Of a DNA stretch of 5,392 nucleotides, positions 1 to 5,392 are shown in pieces. Every line of letters begins with the position of its first letter. Within the stretch, counting starts at the first letter, position 1. The stretch is from assembly GCA_026786225.1 (NCBI GenBank), contig JAJAYN010000420.1, forward strand, positions 1 to 5,392. Direction: 5' to 3'. The stretch is from Burkholderiales bacterium (lineage in GTDB: Bacteria; Pseudomonadota; Gammaproteobacteria; Burkholderiales; Usitatibacteraceae). The notes beneath the pieces were generated by a model. It made no database searches. It saw only the letters and a list, made by a program, of their open reading frames with translations, and was not told the DNA's origin. The position numbers and the translations under genes were made by a program.

Positions 1-339
1 GATCAAGCCGGCGAGAACGAATACGACGAGGATATTCAGCTCAGGTACGCGAACAGCGAGGTTGTACGCGGCGTAAGCACCGACCATCATGAAACCGCCG
101 GTGCCCAGCGAAATCTGGCCGCAGTAGCCGACGAGAATGTTGAGGCCAACGGCAGCCAGCGAGAGGATCAGGAACGGGATGAGGATGGCGCGGAACATGT
201 AGTCGTCAGCCAATAGCGGAATGCCGACAAAAGCCACCAGCAAAACAAGCACGATGAACACGCGATCCTGCGCAATCGGGAACAGCGCCTGATCGGCCTC
301 GTAGCTGGTTTTGAATTGACCGTTTTCTCTATAGAACAT
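1..339 (-). CDS. livM: Branched-chain amino acid (HAAT) ABC transporter permease LivM, N-terminal part
   Basis: This is the inner-membrane permease that pairs with LivH to form the translocation channel of a Liv-type importer. The first 113 residues are present; the reading frame is open to the window edge, so about two thirds of a normal LivM of roughly 320-400 residues lies outside. A hydrophilic N-terminus beginning MFYRENGQFKTSYEAD is followed by a membrane segment at about residues 27-44 and a second hydrophobic stretch at about 49-70. The motif GYCGQISLG (71-79), continuing into GGFMMVGAYAAY, is the hallmark LivM segment, with cysteine where many members have alanine. The ATG at 339 is chosen because it lies 6 bases after the livH stop and the N-terminus fits beta-proteobacterial relatives as I recall them. 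The Shine-Dalgarno sequence is weak (GGGTG), so translation may be coupled to livH. Substrate cannot be inferred from this fragment. Confidence 0.93.
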   Translation of the reverse strand, partial: MFYRENGQFKTSYEADQALFPIAQDRVFIVLVLLVAFVGIPLLADDYMFRAILIPFLILSLAAVGLNILVGYCGQISLGTGGFMMVGAYAAYNLAVRVPELNILVVFVLAGLI

Positions 340-345
340 GGTGGC

Positions 346-1242
346 TTACACCCGATCAATGTGACGTTCGCCGAACAGGCCTTCCGGCCTGAACAACAAA
401 AACGCCAACGCCAGTACATACGCGAACCAGTTTTCGATGCCTCCACCGATGATCGGGCCCAGATACACTTCCGCAATTTTTTCGCCAACCCCGATAATCA
501 ACCCGCCGACGATAGCGCCTGGCACGGAGGTGAATCCACCCAGGATGACAACAGGAATCGCCTTCAGTGCAATGAGCACCAGCGAAAACTGTACGCCGAG
601 CTTGGAGCCCCAGATCATTCCGGCCACCAGCGCGACAAAGCCGGACACGCTCCAGACGATCACCCAGATACGATTGAGCGGAATCCCAACCGATTGCGCG
701 GCCTGATGATCGTCCGCCACGGCGCGTAGCGCTCTGCCGGTCGCTGTCTTTTGAAAAAAAATGGCGAGGAATGTGACGAGCGCGGCAGCAATACCTGCCG
801 CAATAAAGTCCTCCAGATTGATCAGGATGCCGCCCTCAAACATGCTCTCCAGAATGATCCTGGGCTCCTTGGGCATGCCCAGATCAATACGATAAATATT
901 GTCGCCAAACAGCTGGGGGCCCAGCCCCTCGATGAAATAGGTGATGCCAAACGTGGCGAGGAACAGGATGATGCCATCCTGATTGACGAGATGGCGCAAC
1001 ACCAATCGCTCAATCGCAAACGCCGCCCCCACCATCAGCAATGCAGCCAGCAGGAACGCCACCGGCATCGGCATAACCTCTGAAAAGCGTGCGAACGCCA
1101 ATGCTGCCAGTAGCACCATGGCACCCTGCGCAAAATTGAATACGCCGGAGGCTTTGTAGATTAGTACAAAACCTAAAGCTACCAGCGAATAGAGCACGCC
1201 TGCCATCAGACCACCGAGAACGACCTCAATGAACGGGCCCAC
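346..1242 (-). CDS. livH: Branched-chain amino acid (HAAT) ABC transporter permease LivH
   Basis: This is the second inner-membrane permease of the Liv-type importer (BPD_transp_2 family), 298 residues, which is full length for LivH. It is hydrophobic nearly throughout. The N-terminal segment YSLVALGFVLIYKASGVFNF (18-37) is strongly LivH-like. The cytoplasmic loop GRALRAVADDHQAAQSVGIP (169-188) corresponds to the coupling loop that contacts the ATPase. The C-terminus ends in the family-typical FRPEGLFGERHIDRV. The GTG start at 1242 is preferred because GGAG lies 6 bases upstream and family members begin with a similar short FIEVVLGGL leader. The frame stays open upstream to an ATG at 1416, but the extra 58 residues would be translated from the intergenic repeat and look non-proteinaceous (PTLAGR, HPLPKKWERG), so the longer form is an artefact. 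livM follows after 6 bases; livG precedes it by 204 bases. Confidence 0.93.
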   Translation of the reverse strand: MGPFIEVVLGGLMAGVLYSLVALGFVLIYKASGVFNFAQGAMVLLAALAFARFSEVMPMPVAFLLAALLMVGAAFAIERLVLRHLVNQDGIILFLATFGITYFIEGLGPQLFGDNIYRIDLGMPKEPRIILESMFEGGILINLEDFIAAGIAAALVTFLAIFFQKTATGRALRAVADDHQAAQSVGIPLNRIWVIVWSVSGFVALVAGMIWGSKLGVQFSLVLIALKAIPVVILGGFTSVPGAIVGGLIIGVGEKIAEVYLGPIIGGGIENWFAYVLALAFLLFRPEGLFGERHIDRV

Positions 1243-1248
1243 CTTAAG

Positions 1249-1252
1249 CTCC
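1249..1252 (-). promoter_or_regulatory. Ribosome binding site deciding the livH start
   Basis: On the minus strand GGAG is followed by 6 bases (CTTAAG) and then GTG at 1242. This is the best start signal in the region and supports the 298-residue LivH over the in-frame extension that would run through the repeat. Confidence 0.7.
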
Positions 1253-1286
1253 GCTGAAATGGCACCAAGCCATTTCAAGCACGACG

Positions 1287-1408
1287 CTCCCCTCTCCCAC
1301 TTTTTTGGGAGAGGGTGGAGCAGGGAATTCGCGGCGCATGCGCCGTGCCTGCGGATCGGCTGCCCGATGCAGCGGGCAGTGCGCCCTGCAAGGGTTGGGG
1401 GTGAGGGG
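1287..1408. repeat. Structured intergenic repeat (REP-like) inside the liv operon
   Basis: This 122-base element fills most of the livG-livH gap. It contains three foldable units: a perfect 10-bp inverted repeat CCCTCTCCCA (1290-1299) and TGGGAGAGGG (1306-1315) with a 6-base loop; a perfect 14-bp palindrome CGGCGCATGCGCCG (1332-1345); and a 7-bp stem CTGCCCG (1360-1366) with CGGGCAG (1373-1379) and a 6-base loop. It ends in GGGTTGGGGGTGAGGGG (1392-1408). The CCCTCTCCC/GGGAGAGGG hairpin together with a GGGTTGGGGGTGAGGG edge is a pattern I recognise from dispersed intergenic repeats of many proteobacteria, where read-through gives peptides like SPPTLAGR. No T-run follows the hairpin on either strand, so it is not a classical terminator. 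Only one copy is in this window, so repetitiveness is inferred from recall. In the operon mRNA it could stabilise or trim the transcript between livG and livH. Confidence 0.7.
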
Positions 1409-1446
1409 ATGTGCATTCACACTTTTGATTTCATTTCCAATGCGCA

Positions 1447-2265
1447 TCAGTGCTTCACCCCGAGATACGCGTCAATCACGGCCTGATTATTTCTCACATC
1501 ATCCGGCGCGCCATCGCCAATTTTCTTGCCGTAGTCCAGCACCACCACGCGATCCGAGATATCCATGACCACACCCATGTCGTGTTCGATCAGCACGATA
1601 GTCGTCCCAAACTCCTCATTTACATCGAGCACGAAGCGGCACATGTCCTGCTTTTCCTCGACGTTCATGCCAGCCATGGGTTCATCGAGCAACAACATGG
1701 TGGGCTCAGCGGCCAGCGCGCGTCCCAGTTCAACGCGCTTTTGCAGGCCGTAGGGCAATCTGCCGACCGGTGTTTTGCGAATCGACTCTATTTCCAGGAA
1801 TGTAATGATTTCCTCGACCCGCGCGCGGTGCACGAGCTCTTCGCGTTGCGTGGCGCCCCAGTACAAAGCCTGCTGCAGGATGCCGGTTTTCATCATCAGG
1901 TTACGACCGGTCATCAGGTTGTCCAGCACACTCATGCCTTTGAACAATGCGATGTTCTGGAAGGTGCGTGCCACGCCCTGCGAAGCGACTTTATGCGGGT
2001 TCATCTGGTGGCGCTTTTCACCTTTGAATGTAATCGTTCCCTGCTGCGGGTGATACACGCCGTTGATGACGTTTAATAGCGAACTCTTGCCCGCGCCATT
2101 GGGGCCGATGATGGCGAGGATTTCATGTTCGCGCACATCAAAGCTGATGTCCGAGAGTGCCTGCACGCCGCCGAATGCGAGTGAAATATTTTCCAGCGCA
2201 AGAATGACGCTGCCAATCTCACGCCGGTGGAGGTTCGCATCCAACGGCATTGCATTCGCACTCAT
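1447..2265 (-). CDS. livG: Branched-chain amino acid (HAAT) ABC transporter ATP-binding protein LivG
   Basis: This is one of the two cytoplasmic ATPases that power the Liv-type importer; 272 residues, slightly longer than the usual 250-260. All ABC motifs are visible: Walker A GPNGAGKS (54-61), Q-loop Q103 in TFQN, a signature region LPYGLQKRVE (170-179), Walker B MLLLDEP (190-196) with catalytic E195, the D-loop region AGMN (198-201), and switch histidine H228 in IEHD. The signature is LPYG rather than LSGG, which is normal for this LivG subgroup. The C-terminal VRNNQAVIDAYLG is the conserved LivG tail. The ATG at 2265 overlaps the ligase stop by one base (TGATG), indicating translational coupling; AGGA lies 10 bases upstream. 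A second ATG at 2250 is a possible alternative. The upstream in-frame extension to 2394 lies inside the ligase gene and is rejected. Confidence 0.95.
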   Translation of the reverse strand: MSANAMPLDANLHRREIGSVILALENISLAFGGVQALSDISFDVREHEILAIIGPNGAGKSSLLNVINGVYHPQQGTITFKGEKRHQMNPHKVASQGVARTFQNIALFKGMSVLDNLMTGRNLMMKTGILQQALYWGATQREELVHRARVEEIITFLEIESIRKTPVGRLPYGLQKRVELGRALAAEPTMLLLDEPMAGMNVEEKQDMCRFVLDVNEEFGTTIVLIEHDMGVVMDISDRVVVLDYGKKIGDGAPDDVRNNQAVIDAYLGVKH

Positions 2266-4244
2266 CAGGCCGCTTTCCTGGCCACTGACGTCGCCTGATC
2301 GGACGCTTGTATTTTTGCCACACCAATTTTCAAATCCGCTCGCACCACGCCGCTGCGACCATCCTCGAATTTCATCGCCGCTTCGATCTCGCAATGCTCA
2401 ACAGTCGAAAACAGTGCCTCGACGATCACGGCATATTTTTCCGCAATGATGTTGCGGCGCACTTTGCGGGTGCGCGTCAGCTCACCATCGTCCGCATCGA
2501 GCTCCTTGTGGAGAATGACGAATCGGGTGATCTGCGATGTGGCGAGCTTCGGGTCCGCGGCGAGATCGACATTGACCCTGCCGATGCATTCGGCAATCAA
2601 AGCGTACACCTCGGGCTTGGCAGCCAGATCTGCATAGCCGGAATAGCCGAGGTTACGGCGCTCTGCCCAATCACCCAGTGCTGCAACATCGATATTGATC
2701 ATCGCAGTCACCTGGTCGCGGCCATCGCCAAATGCGACCGCCTCTTTGATATACGGAAAGAACTTGAGCTTGTTTTCGATGTACTTTGGCGCGAACAGAC
2801 TGCCGTCTGCCAGCCGCCCAACATCCTTGGCGCGGTCGATGATGACGAGATGGCCGTCGGTATCGAAAAAGCCTGCGTCACCGGTCAGGAAGAAACCTTC
2901 AGCATTGACGACACTTTTGGACGCCTCCGGCTGGCGGTGATATTCCTTCATCATCCCTTTTGATCGCACCAGCACTTCGCCATTCCCCGCGACGCGGACC
3001 TCCACGCCCGGCATGGGCGGGCCGACCGTCCCCAGCTTCACGTCTCCCGATTTCTGCATGCACACCGTCACACAGGTTTCGGTCATCCCGTACAGCTGCT
3101 TCAGGTTGATGCCCATGGAGCGATAGAAATTAAACAGGTCCGGGCCAATCGCCTCACCGCCCGAATACGCAACGCGAATCCGCGAAAGGCCCAGCACGTT
3201 CTTCATCGGCCCGTAGACCAGCAGTTCGCCGATGCCATATAGAACACGATCCATCAGCGCGATGTCCTGCTTCCCATCGAGCACACGGATGCCCACGCGG
3301 CGCGCGACATCCATGAAGTAATGAAACATGCGCCGCTTCAACGGGTTCGCGTCTTGAATCCGGATCATCACTTGCGTGAGAATATTCTCGTAGACGCGGG
3401 GCGGCGCGAAATAATAAGTCGGACCAATCTCACGAAGGCATTCCATCACGGTATCGGTCGATTCCGGACAATTGAGGCACAGCCCGGTCACATACGATTG
3501 GCCATATGAGTAGAGGAAATCGCCCACCCAGGCCATCGGCAGATAACACAGCAGGTCATCGTTCTCGGAGATGCCGTCAAACGCCACCAGCACGTTGGCG
3601 GTTTGAATCAGTGCGGCGTGGGTATGCGATACCCCCTTTGGTTTTCCCGTGGTGCCCGAGGTATAGAGCATCACCGCGATGTCGTCAGGTTTGCCCAGAG
3701 CAATCTGATCACCGAAAAAGCCGGGATGCGTGGCGTTGAATGCGCGACCCATTGCCGTCAGTCGTTCATACCCCATTAACTGTGGCTGCGCATATTTACG
3801 CAGCCCCCGGGGATCGTCGTAAACGAGGTGCGAAAGACTTGCGCACTCCGGCATTAGTGAAAGTAATTTGTCGATTTGTTCCTGGTCTTCGACGATGGCA
3901 AATCGCACGTCTGCATCCTGCAGCACGTACACCATCTCTTGTGCGACGGCATCCTGGTAAAGCGGAACCGGTATGCCGCCAAGGCACTGCGCCGCCATCA
4001 TGGACCAATACAGACGCGGACGATTGTCACCGATGACGGCGAGGCAATCGCCGCGCTTGAATCCGAGTGCAGCCAGCCCGCCCGCGATTGCCTCGACTTC
4101 AGCGCGCACCTGCGACCATGACGTTGTCTGCCAGATGCCGAGATCTTTCTCACGCATGGCGGGACGGTCACCACGGGCTGCCGCGTGTTTTTCCAACAGA
4201 CGCGGGAAGGTCATGGCATTACCGGGTGCGGCCGACACAGTCAC
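2265..4244 (-). CDS. AMP-forming acyl-CoA ligase (long-chain fatty acid/aryl acid type)
   Basis: This adenylate-forming enzyme converts a carboxylic acid, ATP and CoA into acyl-CoA, AMP and pyrophosphate in the cytoplasm; 659 residues from the chosen start. Numbered from that start, the ATP-binding P-loop YTSGTTGKPKG is at 194-204, the adenine-contact motif YGMTE at 385-389, TGDAG at 454-458, the hinge DRAKD at 470-474, and the C-terminal catalytic lysine is probably K594 in LTRTRKVRR. The insert DVGRLADGSLFAPKYIENK and the long C-terminus place it with the long-chain acyl-CoA synthetase branch rather than with acetyl-CoA synthetases. The GTG at 4244 is preferred: GAGGGG lies 6 bases upstream, and the family core starts soon after (TFPRLLEKHA). 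Alternatives are ATG 4331, with GGAG touching the start codon, and ATG 4214, without a clear ribosome site. It is first in the operon and overlaps livG by one base, suggesting it activates the imported compound or a product of it. True substrate unknown. Confidence 0.92.
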   Translation of the reverse strand: MTVSAAPGNAMTFPRLLEKHAAARGDRPAMREKDLGIWQTTSWSQVRAEVEAIAGGLAALGFKRGDCLAVIGDNRPRLYWSMMAAQCLGGIPVPLYQDAVAQEMVYVLQDADVRFAIVEDQEQIDKLLSLMPECASLSHLVYDDPRGLRKYAQPQLMGYERLTAMGRAFNATHPGFFGDQIALGKPDDIAVMLYTSGTTGKPKGVSHTHAALIQTANVLVAFDGISENDDLLCYLPMAWVGDFLYSYGQSYVTGLCLNCPESTDTVMECLREIGPTYYFAPPRVYENILTQVMIRIQDANPLKRRMFHYFMDVARRVGIRVLDGKQDIALMDRVLYGIGELLVYGPMKNVLGLSRIRVAYSGGEAIGPDLFNFYRSMGINLKQLYGMTETCVTVCMQKSGDVKLGTVGPPMPGVEVRVAGNGEVLVRSKGMMKEYHRQPEASKSVVNAEGFFLTGDAGFFDTDGHLVIIDRAKDVGRLADGSLFAPKYIENKLKFFPYIKEAVAFGDGRDQVTAMINIDVAALGDWAERRNLGYSGYADLAAKPEVYALIAECIGRVNVDLAADPKLATSQITRFVILHKELDADDGELTRTRKVRRNIIAEKYAVIVEALFSTVEHCEIEAAMKFEDGRSGVVRADLKIGVAKIQASDQATSVARKAA

Positions 4245-4250
4245 TGCATT

Positions 4251-4256
4251 CCCCTC
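4251..4256 (-). promoter_or_regulatory. Ribosome binding site deciding the ligase start
   Basis: On the minus strand GAGGGG is followed by 6 bases (AATGCA) and GTG at 4244. It is the best-spaced Shine-Dalgarno sequence among the candidate starts at 4472, 4331, 4244 and 4214. Confidence 0.55.
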
Positions 4257-4388
4257 ACTGATTGTCGAAATCAAGTCTGCGCGCTTCGCGACGTGCTTCG
4301 CTTCGGGCAGCTTGAATGCATATTTTTTCATCTCCAATACGCGTCCGGATAACGGAAAAACGCGCATTGAATGGCTGTCAGTGTATGC

Positions 4389-4417
4389 AGTATCGGCGTG
4401 TATAGTTGTCGCCGCAA
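4389..4417 (-). promoter_or_regulatory. Putative sigma70-type promoter of the ligase-livGHM operon
   Basis: Reading the minus strand, TTGCGG (4417-4412) is separated by exactly 17 bases from GATACT (4394-4389). Each hexamer matches the consensus at four of six positions. Transcription would begin near 4382, giving a leader of about 140 bases before the GTG at 4244. Prediction by eye only. Confidence 0.35.
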
Positions 4418-4439
4418 CGACATTTTTCATATTGCGGCG
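4410..4439. promoter_or_regulatory. 8-bp inverted repeat in the divergent promoter region, possible operator
   Basis: CGCCGCAA (4410-4417) and TTGCGGCG (4432-4439) are perfect inverted arms around a 14-base AT-rich spacer. The left arm covers the putative -35 hexamer of the ligase-liv promoter, and the right arm ends 11 bases before the regulator's GTG. The position suits a dimeric regulator that represses the operon or controls its own gene, but the arms do not match the TGTGA or TTGAT half-sites of Crp or FNR. It could instead form a hairpin in the regulator's mRNA leader. Confidence 0.35.
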
Positions 4440-4450
4440 CAGCATCCAAC

Positions 4451-5137
4451 GTGACCACGCAACGCCAGACACTGCCGGATTTCCTTTCGACCTGCCGCTG
4501 GGCGCAATCGGTTTCTGCCGAAGAATTGCAGCGCGTTGCGGGTGAGATCGTCGAGAAAAAAGTGCCCAATGGAGGCTATGTCTGTCGCCGCGGTGAAGAC
4601 GTGACGAGCTGGATCGGTGTCGTTGACGGCCTCGTCAAAATGAGTAACCTCTCGCCGGAAGGCAAGCTCACCACGCTCACCGGCGTTCCTTCGGGAGGGT
4701 GGTTCGGCGAGGGCTCACTGCTCAAGGATGAGCCGCGTCGCTACGACATTTTGGCCCTGCGTGACAGCCGCATCGTGTGCATGCCACGCGCGACCTTCAA
4801 TCGCCTGCTCAACACCAATATCGGTTTCAACCGTTTCCTGCTGGTGCAGTTGAACGAGCGCCTCGGCATGTTTATCGCACTCATGGAAAACGAGCGCCTG
4901 CTGGAACCGGATGCCCGTGTTGCGCGTTCCCTCGGTGCGTTATTCAATCCAGTTTTGTATCCGGGCATCGGCAGACAAATCCAGATTTCGCAGGAAGAAA
5001 TTGGTTTCCTCGCCGGCGTGTCCCGCCAGCGCGTCAATCAAGCGTTGCAAGTGCTGGAAAAAGCCGGGTTGCTGCGGGTCGAGTATGGGGGCGTCACGGT
5101 GGTGGACCTATCCAGCTTGCAGACGTTTGGCGCGTAG
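4451..5137 (+). CDS. Crp/Fnr family transcriptional regulator
   Basis: This is a one-component DNA-binding regulator of 228 residues, the normal family length. Residues about 25-110 form the cyclic-nucleotide-binding-type beta barrel, with GWFGEGSLLKDEPRRYDI (83-100) at the phosphate-binding cassette position. A long dimerisation helix follows (about 112-148), then a winged helix-turn-helix with ISQEEIGFLAGVSRQRVNQA (179-198) and the wing LLRVEYGGVTVVDL. The cassette keeps the GE pair, but YD follows the arginines where CRP has RSA, so cAMP may not be the ligand. Cysteines occur at 15, 45 and 110 only, without the FNR N-terminal cluster, so an oxygen-sensing Fe-S centre is unlikely. The GTG at 4451 is chosen by fit to family N-termini; no good Shine-Dalgarno sequence precedes it, and a TTG at 4406 is in frame. 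It is divergent from the ligase-liv operon and is a natural candidate to control it. Confidence 0.9.
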   Translation: MTTQRQTLPDFLSTCRWAQSVSAEELQRVAGEIVEKKVPNGGYVCRRGEDVTSWIGVVDGLVKMSNLSPEGKLTTLTGVPSGGWFGEGSLLKDEPRRYDILALRDSRIVCMPRATFNRLLNTNIGFNRFLLVQLNERLGMFIALMENERLLEPDARVARSLGALFNPVLYPGIGRQIQISQEEIGFLAGVSRQRVNQALQVLEKAGLLRVEYGGVTVVDLSSLQTFGA

Positions 5138-5392
5138 CGCGATCTTGCGTTCCGCGGCTGCATTGGGCAAACTCCAGCACCGGCGCGCCTCACCAGACAC
5201 TTTGGTCCGAAAAGCCGCGCCGAATGGCGTTCTGCGCAAATTCTCAAGGGATGATGGCCACCCTTGACGCCTTCCCCTTGCTACAGGGGAAGGGGCTGAT
5301 CAGTGCGCACGCACATTAGTCACTTTAAATACGACGCGCCCCACTCGCAACACAATCGCCCTTTCGTCTGTCATTTGAGAGCACATCTGCGC
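5138..5392. other. Downstream stretch without a supported gene
   Basis: After the regulator stop there are 255 bases with no convincing gene. They contain two adjacent hairpins (5244-5293) and, on the minus strand, a short frame open from the window edge to a stop at 5300-5302. That frame could be the last 30 codons of a convergent gene, but it is too short to identify. No tRNA, promoter or terminator with a T-run was seen. Confidence 0.5.
5244..5293. repeat. Two tandem hairpins downstream of the regulator gene
   Basis: TCAAGGG (5244-5250) pairs with CCCTTGA (5261-5267) around a 10-base loop. Immediately after, CCTTCCCCT (5270-5278) pairs with AGGGGAAGG (5285-5293) around a 6-base loop. Neither is followed by a T-run on either strand, so a classical intrinsic terminator is not supported; they may act as a transcript 3' end in a possibly convergent region or be a REP-like repeat. 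The second resembles the hairpin at 1290-1315 in layout (pyrimidine arm, 6-base loop, purine arm) but not in exact sequence. Confidence 0.5.

Noticed and set aside
316..729. 137-residue plus-strand reading frame
   Set aside because: It overlaps the livM start and livH on the opposite strand; its composition is unlike a folded protein.
1290..1315. Intrinsic terminator between livG and livH
   Set aside because: The stem is strong but no T-run follows on either strand; the T/A-rich bases are in the loop. Ending the transcript here would also cut off the permeases.
1243..1416. N-terminal extension of LivH to an ATG at 1416
   Set aside because: The extra 58 residues are translated from the intergenic repeat, and the GTG at 1242 has a good ribosome site and the expected family N-terminus.
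1450..2076. 208-residue plus-strand reading frame
   Set aside because: It lies wholly antisense to livG, is rich in His, Gln and Cys, has no recognisable motif, and is explained by codon structure of the real gene.
2307..2963. 218-residue plus-strand reading frame
   Set aside because: It is antisense to the C-terminal part of the ligase, without a start signal or recognisable domain.
4367..4406. Plus-strand promoter for the regulator using TTGAAT and TATAGT
   Set aside because: The spacing is 28 bases, far from the usual 16-18, and no better -35 was found for TATAGT.
1..5392. CRISPR array, tRNA, rRNA, transposase or phage genes
   Set aside because: No regularly spaced repeats, cloverleaf, rRNA-like sequence or mobile-element protein was seen on either strand.

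Overview
The window looks like a piece of a beta-proteobacterial chromosome, probably Burkholderiales or a relative. This rests on recalled family resemblance of the proteins (the LivM N-terminus, the LPYG-type LivG signature, the ligase and the Crp-type regulator) and on moderate to high GC content; no search was run. All five recognisable genes are intact except the leftmost, which is cut by the window edge.

Layout, left to right. Positions 1-2265 hold three genes of a branched-chain/hydrophobic amino acid (HAAT, Liv-type) ABC importer on the minus strand: livM (permease, 3' end missing), livH (permease) and livG (ATPase). Positions 2265-4244, also minus, encode a large AMP-forming acyl-CoA ligase whose stop codon overlaps the livG start (TGATG). 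Transcription therefore runs ligase, livG, livH, livM, and very likely continues off the left edge to a periplasmic binding protein and livF. A 204-base gap between livG and livH holds a structured intergenic repeat; the other junctions are tight. Positions 4245-4450 are a divergent promoter region with a plausible sigma70-type promoter for the ligase-liv operon overlapped by an 8-bp inverted repeat. Positions 4451-5137, plus strand, encode a Crp/Fnr-type transcription regulator. The last 255 bases hold two hairpins and no gene that can be supported with confidence.

How the genes fit together (inference): the Liv-type importer brings in an organic acid or amino acid, the ligase activates a carboxylic acid to its CoA thioester in the cytoplasm, and the divergent Crp/Fnr protein is well placed to control the operon, itself, or both. 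The substrate cannot be read from the sequence. The arrangement is known in beta-proteobacteria, and I see no clearly new system. The points most worth a second look are the repeat inside the operon, the inverted repeat in the divergent promoter region, and the regulator's unusual effector pocket.
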